Origin: Peteryoungia ipomoeae
GTDB taxonomy: Bacteria; Pseudomonadota; Alphaproteobacteria; Rhizobiales; Rhizobiaceae
NCBI RefSeq assembly: GCF_004912165.1
Contig: NZ_STGV01000008.1
Coordinates: forward strand, 1 to 64,000
Length of the DNA: 64,000 nucleotides
Direction: 5' to 3'
Of the stretch, positions 1 through 8,728 are shown piece by piece; the first letter of the stretch is position 1; each line of letters begins with the position of its first letter. A program made the position numbers and the translations under genes. The notes beneath the pieces were generated by a model that worked only from the letters and a program-made list of their open reading frames with translations, was not told the DNA's origin and did no database searches.

Positions 1-137
1 GAAATAGACAAAACTGATATCACCAACCGACATCACAAGGCGCACGCCCATGTCGGGTGCAACAACCCCACAAGCGTGAGCGCGTCAATCGTTGGCACCG
101 CCACGCTGTTTCGAGCTTGCGGTAATCCAAACCCCCG

Positions 138-1061
138 TCACTGGGATTGGGCCACGCTCTTTGCCCTCGATACCCAGGCTGCCCCTTCGCGGGCATGGTA
201 AAAGCCATTCGAGAATGTCGCTCCGGGGTAGCAATGCCCAATGCGTGCCGCGGCCTCGTCAGTCTCCATCCGGCCCGAAAGCGTCTCCTGGAAGATCGAG
301 GCAATCCGCACCATGTCGCAGTCCTGCGGCGAGAGACGGAAGGCGTTGACCCCCGCCTCTTGCAAGTCCTTCAATTCGTTGAGCAAGAGCTGGCAGGTAT
401 GCGACATGGTCTGCACGCCGTTCAGCACGAGAAAGGACTGGCGGTCGAGCGTCCTGATCGGCAAGCCGTCCGGCTCTTCGCCGCAGACGAACTGGCAGTT
501 GTCCTTGATCCTGCCTTTGGAGCGGGCATGGGCGCAGCGGGCCGATATGGCGAGCGGCATGCGGCCGAATACCATCACCTCGAAGGCAACGCCGCTTGCC
601 TCTGCGGCAATTCTAGCGATCGACTGGAACGGAAGTTCGGGCGGCAGGCAGATGCGTTCCGCTCCACGCTGTGCCATCAGACGTGCCGTCGGGCCGTTAT
701 AGACATTGACCAGGGGGCCGACGAGGTGTCGTTGACCTTTGATGAGATTGATGGCGGAGAGGTCGTTGACCTCTATGGCATGGTCCGAGGTTTCGATCAG
801 ATCTTTGACGATACGGCTTTCGCGTTCCAGTGTAACCAGTGCCAGCGAGGAAAAGGCGACGGTTTTGCCCGCCTTTTCGAGGCGTTCGACCACCTCTGCC
901 AGGTGCGGCTCGATGAAATGCTGGCGTTTGGAGCAAACGGTCTCGCCCAGAATGACCCGCTCGACCGGTGCCTCGTCTGCGATCTGAAAATAAAAATCGC
1001 GCCATTTCGGTCCGTCCCAGAGATAATAGACGGGGCCCAGGGTCAATTCGCTTATGCTCAT
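138..1061 (-). CDS. ubiV: UbiV, O2-independent ubiquinone hydroxylation subunit
   Basis: This is a 307-residue U32-peptidase-like protein. UbiV forms a heterodimer with UbiU that hydroxylates the ubiquinone ring without O2, using prephenate as oxygen donor; both carry a [4Fe-4S] cluster. The four cluster cysteines can be placed at C43, C176, C189 and C193. The 13- and 4-residue spacings of the last three match the E. coli protein (C180, C193, C197). The start codon overlaps the ubiU stop by 4 bases (ATGA), so the two are translationally coupled. It is the last gene of the leftward ubiT-ubiU-ubiV operon. The 137 bases after it to the window edge show no gene I can support. Confidence 0.93.
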   Translation of the reverse strand: MSISELTLGPVYYLWDGPKWRDFYFQIADEAPVERVILGETVCSKRQHFIEPHLAEVVERLEKAGKTVAFSSLALVTLERESRIVKDLIETSDHAIEVNDLSAINLIKGQRHLVGPLVNVYNGPTARLMAQRGAERICLPPELPFQSIARIAAEASGVAFEVMVFGRMPLAISARCAHARSKGRIKDNCQFVCGEEPDGLPIRTLDRQSFLVLNGVQTMSHTCQLLLNELKDLQEAGVNAFRLSPQDCDMVRIASIFQETLSGRMETDEAAARIGHCYPGATFSNGFYHAREGAAWVSRAKSVAQSQ

Positions 1062-2035
1062 CTCCAGCGCTTCTCATAGGCGCCGATGGTGGTCTTTTGC
1101 CCTTCGCTTAACGCTCGCAGCCGGGCCAGCAAGGGGCCGCGTCCTGCCGGTTCGGTCGCGAGCGCCTGGCGCAGCGTCGATACGACCTCCGCCACATAGG
1201 CCTTGCCGCGCTGGCGACCCTCGATTTTCAAAGCGGAGACGCCGGCATCCTTCAGGGCTTCGATTTCGCCCATGACGTCGAGCGATACGGGGTCCTCGAA
1301 GGCATAGCCACGCGCGTCGCCAATGTCGAAGCGTCCCTTGCAGAGCGTGGGATAGCCTGCGGCCTCTCCATGGCTGAAGCGGTTGATCGTGTAGGGGCCG
1401 AGTTCCGACACCATGTCAGCGCCATCCTGGCGGTATCGGACATGGCTGGCCGGCGAGCAGGCGCCGTTCATGTTGGGCGATTTTCCAGTGGCATATGACG
1501 ACAGTGAGCAGCGTCCCTCGGCCATGACGCAAAGACCGCCGAAGACGAAGACCTCGATCTCGCATTTGACCTTTCGGCCGATGCGGGCGATGTCGCTGAT
1601 CGTCAGCGTTCTCGGCAAGACGACCCGCTTGGCGTCGAAGGCTTCGACCAGGAAGTTGATCGCTTCCGGGTTGGACGCGGAGGCCTGGACCGACACATGG
1701 AGGCGCTGTTCGGGATAGTGCTCCCTGACATGCGCCATGAGGCCGAAATCGGCAAGGATCAGTGCGTCGGCACCGAGGTTCACCGCGTCGGCCGCCGCGC
1801 AGTACCAGATCTCTTCATCCCCGGCCCGCATGAAGGTGTTGAGAGCGACGAATGTCATGCAGCCCTTCTTGCGGGCATAGGCAATGGCGTCGCGCAGTTC
1901 GTCGCGGCTGAAATTGAGGCCCGGGAAATTGCGCGCATTCGTCTCGTCGCGGAAGCCGCAATAGACAGCATCGGCGCCAGCATCGACGGCTTCACGAAAG
2001 GCAGCCGGTGTGCCCGCCGGACAGATCAGTTCCAT
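1058..2035 (-). CDS. ubiU: UbiU, O2-independent ubiquinone hydroxylation subunit
   Basis: This is a 325-residue U32-family protein and the partner of UbiV. I start at the ATG at 2035, which gives the N-terminus MELICPAGTP, is preceded by AAGGAG, and overlaps the ubiT stop by 10 bases. An upstream in-frame start would add 37 unrelated residues. With this start the cluster cysteines fall at C169, C176, C193 and C232, the same numbering as E. coli UbiU. This supports both the identity and the start. It is the middle gene of ubiTUV and is needed for quinone supply when respiring nitrogen oxides. Confidence 0.95.
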   Translation of the reverse strand: MELICPAGTPAAFREAVDAGADAVYCGFRDETNARNFPGLNFSRDELRDAIAYARKKGCMTFVALNTFMRAGDEEIWYCAAADAVNLGADALILADFGLMAHVREHYPEQRLHVSVQASASNPEAINFLVEAFDAKRVVLPRTLTISDIARIGRKVKCEIEVFVFGGLCVMAEGRCSLSSYATGKSPNMNGACSPASHVRYRQDGADMVSELGPYTINRFSHGEAAGYPTLCKGRFDIGDARGYAFEDPVSLDVMGEIEALKDAGVSALKIEGRQRGKAYVAEVVSTLRQALATEPAGRGPLLARLRALSEGQKTTIGAYEKRWR

Positions 2036-2538
2036 CCCTGCATCTCCTTCATCGACTGTCTGCGGATTTCCTCGGCCATCTTCTGGATCAGGCCACTTGC
2101 CGGTCCGCCAATGCGCGCAAGGTCGCGCGGCAGGTCGATGTCGCAATCGTCGAGGGCGTTTCGCATCGCAAGCATGGCCTCCATGTCGCCGATCACGCTG
2201 AGATCGCGAGAGAAGAACAGGGCATCGGCATCGCAGCGCCCCTCGAGAAGCGCGAGCAGGATGACCAGAGGTGCCTCGACGCCCGCATCTGCCGTGAACG
2301 CCTCGCCTTTGCGGATCACAGTCAGGCGGTGTGTGTCGGGCTCGACCAGGAATACAAGGGGCAGGTCTGTCGGGGCAAACGAAAAGCGGCTGTTTTTGTA
2401 TTCACCCAGGCGCGCGAATATGTCGCCATGGGCCAGAAGCAGGAGGCTGAAAAGGCGGCGTGCCACGCGCTCGATTGGCATGAGCGGCATAAGCGGCATG
2501 GCCTTGAGCGGGAGAGCCAGAAGAGAGGGTATCTGCAT
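2026..2538 (-). CDS. ubiT: UbiT, SCP2-domain accessory factor
   Basis: This is a 170-residue protein with a sterol-carrier (SCP2) lipid-binding fold, roughly residues 35-135. UbiT is thought to hold hydrophobic quinone intermediates in the O2-independent pathway. The N-terminal PSLLALPLK resembles the PSLLSVPVK of E. coli UbiT, which supports the start at 2538 over the in-frame methionines at residues 14, 17 and 20. It is the first gene of the leftward operon. Two TTG-N8-CAA boxes lie upstream at 2556 and 2597. Confidence 0.88.
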   Translation of the reverse strand: MQIPSLLALPLKAMPLMPLMPIERVARRLFSLLLLAHGDIFARLGEYKNSRFSFAPTDLPLVFLVEPDTHRLTVIRKGEAFTADAGVEAPLVILLALLEGRCDADALFFSRDLSVIGDMEAMLAMRNALDDCDIDLPRDLARIGGPASGLIQKMAEEIRRQSMKEMQGWN

Positions 2539-2555
2539 TGCGCCAATTTTGATGG

Positions 2556-2569
2556 TTGAACCGGCGCAA
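2556..2569. promoter_or_regulatory. NnrR-type box 1 (ubiT/ubiD intergenic)
   Basis: TTGAACCGGCGCAA fits TTG-N8-CAA. It is centred at 2562.5, 83 bases before the ubiD ATG. If the activator sits at -41.5, rightward transcription would begin near 2604 and give ubiD a 42-base leader. It lies only 18 bases from the ubiT ATG, so it is badly placed to activate ubiT. Confidence 0.6.
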
Positions 2570-2596
2570 ACCTAGGGGAGCGCCCCAGCATGCAGA

Positions 2597-2610
2597 TTGC
2601 GCCAGCGCAA
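2597..2610. promoter_or_regulatory. NnrR-type box 2 (ubiT/ubiD intergenic)
   Basis: TTGCGCCAGCGCAA, TTG-N8-CAA, is centred at 2603.5. Leftward transcription from -41.5 would start near 2562 and give ubiT a leader of about 24 bases. Its centre is 41 bases from box 1, so each predicted start site falls inside the other box. Confidence 0.65.
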
Positions 2611-2645
2611 AGACGGGAGCGAATCTGCGGTCCATAGCGGTTCGC

Positions 2646-4163
2646 ATGACACAGATCGCACCGCCGCGTCGCTACGACGGCCTTCAGGCATTCATGCGTG
2701 AACTGGAAAGGCGAGGGCAGCTTTTGCGCATCTCGCAGCCGGTCAGCCTCGTCCATGAGATCACCGAAATTCACAGGCGGGTGCTTGCCGAGCGCGGCCC
2801 GGCCTTGCTCTTCGAACGTCCGGTTCGGCCGGACGGCTCGATGTCAGAAATACCGCTCCTCGCCAACCTGTTTGGCGCGCGCGAGCGGATCGAACTCGGC
2901 TATGGCATCCCGGGCGGCAAGATCGGCGATCTCGCGGAGTTGCTCGCCGAGTTGCGTGAGCCAAGGCCTCCGGCCTCGCTCCGGGATGCCTTGAAGAAAC
3001 TGCCTGTGCTTCGCTCCGCCATGGCGCTCGGATGCCGCCGGGTGGGAGAGGCCGCATGCCAGGAGGTCGCCTTCTTAGGCGAGGCCGTCGATCTCAATAG
3101 GTTGCCGATCCAGTGGTGCTGGCCCGGCGAACCGGCGCCGCTGATCACCTGGGGGCTGGTCGTTACCGCATCCCCCTCCGATCCAAAGGACGTCAATGTT
3201 GGCGTCTACCGGCTGCAAGCGATGGATCGCAGGCGCCTGATCACGCGCTGGCTTGCCCATCGCGGTGCTGCCAAACATTTTCGGCAGTGGCAGGCCTTGG
3301 GCCAGGATATGCCGATTGCGGTGGTGATCGGTGCGGATCCCCAGACCATCCTGTCAGCCGTCATGCCGCTGCCCGAAACCATGAGCGAGCTTTCGTTTGC
3401 CGGCGTGCTCAGAGGAAAGCGCAGCCGCGTGGTGCGGGCGCTCACCCAACCGCTCGACATTCCGGCTACGGCTGAGATTGTGCTGGAAGGGACCGTTTCG
3501 GTCACAGAGACAGCTCCAGAGGGACCTTACGGCGATCACACCGGCTATTACAATTCCGTTGAGCCGTTTCCCGTCATGACCTTGAGCGCGATGACGATGC
3601 GTCGCGACCCGGTTTATCTTTCGACCTTCACGGGCCGTCCGCCGGATGAGCCTTCCGTGCTCGGAGAGGCGATGAATGCCCTGTTCCTTCCCCTGGTGAA
3701 GCGTCAGTTTCCGGAAATCGTCGATTTATATTTGCCGCCGGAGGCCTGCTCCTACCGGGCGATCGTCGTCTCGATCGACAAGCGCTATCCGGGGCAGGCG
3801 CGTCGGATCATGCTTGGGCTGTGGTCGATGCTGCCGCAGTTCAGCTATACCAAGCTCATCATCGTGGTCGATCCCGATGTCGACGTGAGGAACTGGAGCG
3901 ATGTCATCTGGGCGCTTTCCACACGCTTCGATGCCTCCCGCGATCTCGTTGTGGTGGATGATACACCGATTGATTATCTCGATTTTGCCTCACCGAAACC
4001 TGGGCTTGGAGGAAAGCTCGGTCTTGATGCCACCAACAAGCTCGGGGCCGAAACAGATCGGCAGTGGGGTCGGGTTCTGCAGATGACGCCGGAGGTCGCA
4101 GCGCGCGTCGATGCGATCTGGGGTGATCTCGCACTTGGATCCGTCAAGACGATGGCAGGGTAG
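2646..4163 (+). CDS. ubiD: UbiD, 4-hydroxy-3-polyprenylbenzoate decarboxylase
   Basis: This is a 505-residue prenylated-FMN-dependent decarboxylase of ubiquinone synthesis (E. coli UbiD has 497 residues). The motif EGPYGDHTGYYN near residue 295 carries family active-site residues. I start at the ATG at 2646 (MTQIAPPRRYDG); an upstream in-frame start at 2556 would lie inside regulatory DNA. It is followed two bases later by ubiX, which makes its cofactor. It is divergent from ubiTUV, so both ubiquinone units share one control region. Some rhizobia carry more than one UbiD homologue, so this copy may be the one used in denitrification; that is inference. Confidence 0.92.
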   Translation: MTQIAPPRRYDGLQAFMRELERRGQLLRISQPVSLVHEITEIHRRVLAERGPALLFERPVRPDGSMSEIPLLANLFGARERIELGYGIPGGKIGDLAELLAELREPRPPASLRDALKKLPVLRSAMALGCRRVGEAACQEVAFLGEAVDLNRLPIQWCWPGEPAPLITWGLVVTASPSDPKDVNVGVYRLQAMDRRRLITRWLAHRGAAKHFRQWQALGQDMPIAVVIGADPQTILSAVMPLPETMSELSFAGVLRGKRSRVVRALTQPLDIPATAEIVLEGTVSVTETAPEGPYGDHTGYYNSVEPFPVMTLSAMTMRRDPVYLSTFTGRPPDEPSVLGEAMNALFLPLVKRQFPEIVDLYLPPEACSYRAIVVSIDKRYPGQARRIMLGLWSMLPQFSYTKLIIVVDPDVDVRNWSDVIWALSTRFDASRDLVVVDDTPIDYLDFASPKPGLGGKLGLDATNKLGAETDRQWGRVLQMTPEVAARVDAIWGDLALGSVKTMAG

Positions 4164-4165
4164 CG

Positions 4166-4735
4166 ATGGTCCGGCGTGTCATACTCGGTATTTCCGGCGC
4201 TTCGGGAGCAGCCATCGGTGTTCAGATCGGCCGGCTGCTGGCAGCCATGGATGATGTGGAACTGCATCTTGTCGTCACGTCGGCTGCGCGCCGGACGATC
4301 GCGCATGAGGCGGGCAACGAGGCGCTTGGGCGGCTGATCGGTCTTGCCGATCACTTCCATCCAGAAAGCAATATCGGTGCCTCGATTGCCAGCGGCTCGT
4401 TCCGCACGGCCGGCATGATCGTTGCGCCCTGTTCGATGCGATCTCTGGCCGCGATCGCAACGGGGATCACCGACAATCTTCTGACGCGTGCCGCCGATGT
4501 ACAGCTCAAGGAGCGCCGTAGGCTGGTGCTTCTTGCCCGTGAAACGCCGCTTCACCTCGGGCATCTGCGCAACATGGTGGCGGTGACCGAGATGGGCGCC
4601 GTCGTCATGCCGCCGGTGCCCTCCTTCTACCGCAATCCCGCGACCGTGGAGGAGGTGGTTGCCCACATCGCAGCGCGGGCCGTGGATGTTCTTGGCCTGA
4701 CGGACATGCCGTTGATACCAGAGTGGCGGGGGTGA
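4166..4735 (+). CDS. ubiX: UbiX, flavin prenyltransferase
   Basis: This is a 189-residue protein, the same length as E. coli UbiX. It joins a dimethylallyl group to FMN to make the prenyl-FMN cofactor of UbiD. The N-terminal GISGASGAAIG is the flavin-binding loop of the family, and the C-terminal region has the usual PSFYRNPATVEE segment. It begins two bases after the ubiD stop and is surely co-transcribed. It converges on the nnrS-like gene at 4755. Confidence 0.95.
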   Translation: MVRRVILGISGASGAAIGVQIGRLLAAMDDVELHLVVTSAARRTIAHEAGNEALGRLIGLADHFHPESNIGASIASGSFRTAGMIVAPCSMRSLAAIATGITDNLLTRAADVQLKERRRLVLLARETPLHLGHLRNMVAVTEMGAVVMPPVPSFYRNPATVEEVVAHIAARAVDVLGLTDMPLIPEWRG

Positions 4736-4755
4736 GCGTGCAGTCGCCCCCCGCC
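4725..4755. terminator. Hairpin between convergent ubiX and nnrS-like gene
   Basis: GGCGGGGG at 4725-4732 pairs with CCCCCGCC at 4748-4755 around a 15-base loop. It spans the ends of the two convergent genes. There is no clear T-run, so it is a candidate bidirectional terminator only. Confidence 0.45.
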
Positions 4756-5945
4756 TATCCTTTCCGCGCAATCAACGGCATGTAGAAGGCAATGTAGCTC
4801 AGGAATGCGACGATCCAGGCCAGGGCGGCAATCGGCAGAAGCAGCATGGTGTGCTGTGGCGAAAGGGCGACGAAAATTCTCAGCACTGCAGAAAGAACAA
4901 TCGGCGCGTAGACAAGCCAGGTCGTGCTGCGAGGCGAGGTGAGCGCCTGGCCCGTATGCCCCCGGGTCGCGCGGGTCATTACCGCCAGCGTCACCACCCC
5001 GATCCCGCCTGTGGTCCAGGCATGGATGCCCGCGGAGGCGAGGCCGGAGTGGTCCAGGACCATGGACAATCCGGTCAGCAGAAAGCCGACGGGGATGAAC
5101 AGGTAGCCGACGTGCAGGATGGTGACGAGCGGTTCGCGCAGCGTCCGTTCGGGACACCATCGGGCCTGCCTGATGAGATGTGCAAGGGCGGCGAGGATCA
5201 TCAGAGCGCCAGCAGCGGAGCGGAGGGTCTCCACACCTCCGGCGACGGTGACCCACAGTGCAAGCGCCAGTCCTGAAAGGATCATGACGACAAGATCGAA
5301 GCGGGAGAAATTTTCAGGCAGTCGTCCGGGATTGTTTGCCTTCAGCCAGTTGCCGGTAAAAGCAGGAATGATGCGGCCTGCGACAAGGGCGATCAGGATG
5401 AGGATGGCCGACAAGGCGAGGCGGTCCGCCATTTCGACGCGACCATAGCGGTCGATTTCGTAGTGGAAGAGGATCTGCGCGGCACTCAGGAGAGCAAGAA
5501 CGGCGACGATCTTGTAGTTTCGCCGGTTCGATGCCGCGAGCAGTTCCTTCATAACGACAATGGCGAGCACGGGCAGGAAGGCAAGGGCGGCAAGCGTCGC
5601 GGCAGGCAGGCCCGTCCATTCCGAAAGACTGATGGCGAGCCGCCCGGCCATCCAGAGGAGAAACAGCGCCAGAAGAGGCAGCCCCTTCAGACCTGGACGG
5701 CCGGTCCAGTTTGGCACGGCGGTCAGAAGAAAGCCCGCGATCACCGCCGGGACAAAGCCGAAGAGAAGCTCGTGCTGGTGCCAGGCAAGCGGGGGCAAGA
5801 GGGTTGGAACATGCATAAAGCCCAGAAACCACGGAACCCAGATCGCAATCGAGAGGGCGGCGATGAGGGCGCTGCCCGGAAAGAACAGGCGGAATCCGCC
5901 TGATAGCAGGCGCTTGGTGATGGAGGGGCTGGGAAGTCTCGTCAT
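4755..5945 (-). CDS. NnrS family haem-copper membrane protein (copy 1)
   Basis: This is a 396-residue protein with about 12 membrane segments. It carries the NnrS hallmark of WHQHELLFG followed by VPNWTGR in the first third. NnrS proteins are haem- and copper-containing inner-membrane proteins that protect against nitric-oxide stress and are commonly controlled by NnrR. It is the last gene of a leftward operon (SBP, permease, ATPase, nnrS-like, nnrS) and follows the preceding gene with a one-base gap. The window has three NnrS-type proteins. Confidence 0.88.
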   Translation of the reverse strand: MTRLPSPSITKRLLSGGFRLFFPGSALIAALSIAIWVPWFLGFMHVPTLLPPLAWHQHELLFGFVPAVIAGFLLTAVPNWTGRPGLKGLPLLALFLLWMAGRLAISLSEWTGLPAATLAALAFLPVLAIVVMKELLAASNRRNYKIVAVLALLSAAQILFHYEIDRYGRVEMADRLALSAILILIALVAGRIIPAFTGNWLKANNPGRLPENFSRFDLVVMILSGLALALWVTVAGGVETLRSAAGALMILAALAHLIRQARWCPERTLREPLVTILHVGYLFIPVGFLLTGLSMVLDHSGLASAGIHAWTTGGIGVVTLAVMTRATRGHTGQALTSPRSTTWLVYAPIVLSAVLRIFVALSPQHTMLLLPIAALAWIVAFLSYIAFYMPLIARKG

Positions 5946-5946
5946 G

Positions 5947-7167
5947 TCAGCACCTTTCCTGGTTCACCGTTTGCGGCGACCAGAGCAGAGGAATATAGGC
6001 CGTAGCCCAGAGGAGGAAGGAAAGCGAAAAGAGCGTCGATGCCAGCGCGTGGGGCCCAAGGGGCAGCGCGAGAGTTGGGGCGAATTCCGGCAGGATGCGC
6101 AGAAGCACGGAAAGCACGAGCAGCAGGATCGACAACCGGGTTGTCGGGACAAAGCGCAGCGGTTGTCCGGTATGAAGCAGACCGGCAATCGAGAGAACCT
6201 GCAGGACGCCGAGACCGAGGCCTCCCATTAGCGCCAGATGCAGGCCGCCGAGCCAGGGCAGGGGCAGGCCGATCAGGGCGAGGCCGCAGACAAGAAGGCC
6301 GGTGCCGGCAAGCGCGCTCGATAGCCACAGACCACCAAGTTCGAAGGACAGGCCTTCGCGGCCGACAAAGCCTTCGGCGACACGGTCGAGAAAGGCAGCG
6401 CCCGCCGCCAACATCAGATAGCCGCGCACGGCGTCCGAGAGCGTGGTTGCCTCTGCGAGAATTACCAGCATGGTCAATCCCGCCGAGAGATGCACGCGGC
6501 CGGGATGCGGTCTATAGGGCGAGGTCTTTTCCGTCGGGTCGAGGATCAGATTGGTGACCGGCACGGTGATGCGGGCAAGGGCGAGACCGAGCAGGCCGAG
6601 AAGCGAAAGGCCGAGAATTCTGATCGCGCTTTCCGAGAGATCGTAGGCCTCGAAGGCCATGGCGATCCGCAAAAGGGCCGCAGCCGCAGCAAATGCTGAA
6701 AGGAACAGGATAAAGCCCAGGAGATCGGTGCTTTTCTTTATCCAGGACAGATTGAGCGCATAAATCAGCAGGAACAGTATCCAGGCCTGATCGAACAGCA
6801 AGCCGAACAGCCAGCCGTTTTCGACGGCGAGCAAGCCGAGGACACGGGCGCCGCCCCAAAGACCTGCAGCCAGGAACAGGGGACGACCGCTGAGGCGTTG
6901 CGTATCCGTCCATTCCGGCAGGGCAGAGGTCAGAAAGCCCAAAAGCGCGCCTCCGAAGGAACCGACCAGCATTTCCTGGGCGTGCCATTGGCCGGGAAGG
7001 GAGGTGGTGGCGAAGGGCAGATCGAAAGACCAGACGACCACCCAAAGAAATGGCCAGACCGCCGCATGCAAGGCTGCAAGCGGGAACATCAGCCTCAGCC
7101 CCTCCGCGGACATGGCCGTGGCAAGATCGGTCGAGGGCCAGATCCGCATGTCTGGGAGTACGCTCAT
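5947..7167 (-). CDS. NnrS-like membrane protein, divergent (copy 2)
   Basis: This is a 406-residue polytopic membrane protein. WHAQEMLVG and ALPEWTD occupy the places of WHQHELLFG and VPNWTGR in copy 1, so it belongs to the NnrS superfamily but has changed at histidine positions that could bind metal. Its start overlaps the ABC ATPase stop (ATGA). It is probably a paralogue with a specialised partner role; the exact function is unknown. Confidence 0.78.
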   Translation of the reverse strand: MSVLPDMRIWPSTDLATAMSAEGLRLMFPLAALHAAVWPFLWVVVWSFDLPFATTSLPGQWHAQEMLVGSFGGALLGFLTSALPEWTDTQRLSGRPLFLAAGLWGGARVLGLLAVENGWLFGLLFDQAWILFLLIYALNLSWIKKSTDLLGFILFLSAFAAAAALLRIAMAFEAYDLSESAIRILGLSLLGLLGLALARITVPVTNLILDPTEKTSPYRPHPGRVHLSAGLTMLVILAEATTLSDAVRGYLMLAAGAAFLDRVAEGFVGREGLSFELGGLWLSSALAGTGLLVCGLALIGLPLPWLGGLHLALMGGLGLGVLQVLSIAGLLHTGQPLRFVPTTRLSILLLVLSVLLRILPEFAPTLALPLGPHALASTLFSLSFLLWATAYIPLLWSPQTVNQERC

Positions 7168-7913
7168 GCCAGCCTCCGCTCGTCATGCTCGTCCACCACA
7201 GCAAACAGCGGATGATCGGAAATGAGCCTACGCGCCGTCTCGAAGATCATCTTGTCACTGCGGTTTCCGGGCGCTTCGGGAACGGCGACGCAGTCGAGAA
7301 TTCCATGGCCGGAACGATCAAGCACTGCAATCCGGTGGCAGATCCGCAGCGCTTCGTGAATGTCATGGGTGATGAACAGCCCGCCCTTGCCGCTGTCGGA
7401 GACCGTTGAGACGACGAGATCCTGCATTCGCCTGCGCAACGCGGCATCGAGTGCCGTGAAGGGCTCATCGAAATAGAGGAAATCGGGGTTGCCGACGAGC
7501 GCGCGGGCGAGCGCCGTGCGCTGGCGCATTCCACCCGACAGCTGCGACGGAAATTTCCGCCAGTCGCTCTCTTCCAGCGACACGCGATGACAGGCAGCCG
7601 CAATTCTCGTCCTTTGCTCGGCCCGAGACAAACTGAGGCCAGACAGGCCAAGCGCGACATTCGTTTCGACTGTCGCCCAGGGAAGGAGGCGTGGCTCCTG
7701 AAAGACGAAGGCGCAGCGGTCATAGTTCCTCACGATCTGCCCGTGGCGCGGGGCAATCAGCCCGGCGGCGATCTGAGCGAGCGTGCTCTTGCCGCAACCG
7801 GAGGGGCCCACCAGGGCGACCATCTCCCCTTGCTCGACGTCCAGGCTGACGTTTTCGAGAACGGCGCGTCCGAGAAAGACATGGCCAACGGCCTTGAGCT
7901 GAAGAAGGCTCAT
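7164..7913 (-). CDS. ABC transporter ATPase, nitrate/sulfonate/taurine type
   Basis: This is a 249-residue cytoplasmic ATPase with Walker A GPSGCGKST, signature LSGGMRQR and Walker B LYFDEPF. The ATG at 7913 (MSLLQLKAVGH) overlaps the permease stop by 4 bases and is preferred to an in-frame start 36 bases upstream inside the permease gene. It works with the permease at 7910 and the binding protein at 8729. The substrate cannot be read from the sequence; family relatives import nitrate, sulfonates or thiamine precursors. Confidence 0.9.
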   Translation of the reverse strand: MSLLQLKAVGHVFLGRAVLENVSLDVEQGEMVALVGPSGCGKSTLAQIAAGLIAPRHGQIVRNYDRCAFVFQEPRLLPWATVETNVALGLSGLSLSRAEQRTRIAAACHRVSLEESDWRKFPSQLSGGMRQRTALARALVGNPDFLYFDEPFTALDAALRRRMQDLVVSTVSDSGKGGLFITHDIHEALRICHRIAVLDRSGHGILDCVAVPEAPGNRSDKMIFETARRLISDHPLFAVVDEHDERRLA

Positions 7914-8719
7914 CGGCGCACGCCCCAGGGTTGGGCGGCTTCCCGCCACGCCTCGGCTTCGGCGCGCAAAGGCTGAACAATTCCATATTCAACGCCGATC
8001 AGGGCGATGACCGACAGGAGGATCCAGGCAAGGGCTGCCTCTACATCGAGTGCGGACCGGGCATTGGCGAGTGCCCCTCCGATGCCGCCGGCATTGGCCA
8101 GAAGCTCGGCCATGACGGCCGCCTTGAAGGCTGTGCCGAGCGCCATGACCAGAGACGGGAAGAGGGCGTGCAGCATTTGCCGCAGCGATATCTTGACCAG
8201 GCGCGCGAGTGGCGACAGGCCGGCCATGCGGGCCATGTCTTCCAATGCCCGATCCCGCGTCTGGATACCCTCGGCGGCCCCCACAAACACAAGCGGCAAG
8301 GCCGCGATGGCTGCGGTCGCGATGACCGTGCCGGCACCCATGCCGAACCAGATCATCAACAGAACGATCCAGGCGATGGGCGGCACACCGATCAGCAATG
8401 TCACCTGCGGACGCGCAAGGCGCATGAGCGCCGGGTGATATCCGGCAACCACGCCCGCGATCGTCCCAAGGACGGTCGCCAGTGCGAAACCTGCAATTGC
8501 TCGCAGGCTGGTCGAAAGCACCAGCAGCCGGTTGTCGGTGTCTGCGGCCAAACCAAACAGAGTCCGGATCGTCGCAGCCGGGGTGGGCAGAACGAAGCTG
8601 CCATAGGCTTCGGCGCCGAGCTGCCAGACCGCCGCAAAAACCGCGAGGCCGGCGAGGCCCGCCCAGCCGGACCAGAAAAAGCGGCCTATCCTGCCCACAC
8701 GATCTGCAAAGCCCTTCAT
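7910..8719 (-). CDS. ABC transporter permease, SsuC/NrtB/TauC type
   Basis: This is a 269-residue permease with about six membrane helices. The coupling-loop region runs EGIQTRDRALEDMARMAG, as in BPD transporters of the nitrate/sulfonate group. Start and stop overlap or nearly touch the neighbours, so it is in one transcription unit with the ATPase and binding protein. It is unusual to find this family inside a denitrification regulon and fused by operon structure to two NnrS proteins. Confidence 0.88.
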   Translation of the reverse strand: MKGFADRVGRIGRFFWSGWAGLAGLAVFAAVWQLGAEAYGSFVLPTPAATIRTLFGLAADTDNRLLVLSTSLRAIAGFALATVLGTIAGVVAGYHPALMRLARPQVTLLIGVPPIAWIVLLMIWFGMGAGTVIATAAIAALPLVFVGAAEGIQTRDRALEDMARMAGLSPLARLVKISLRQMLHALFPSLVMALGTAFKAAVMAELLANAGGIGGALANARSALDVEAALAWILLSVIALIGVEYGIVQPLRAEAEAWREAAQPWGVRR

Positions 8720-8728
8720 GTCCCGGCC

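Noticed and set aside
1-137. Short frames left of ubiV
   Set aside because: No ribosome site or domain; the window edge cuts the region so nothing can be supported.
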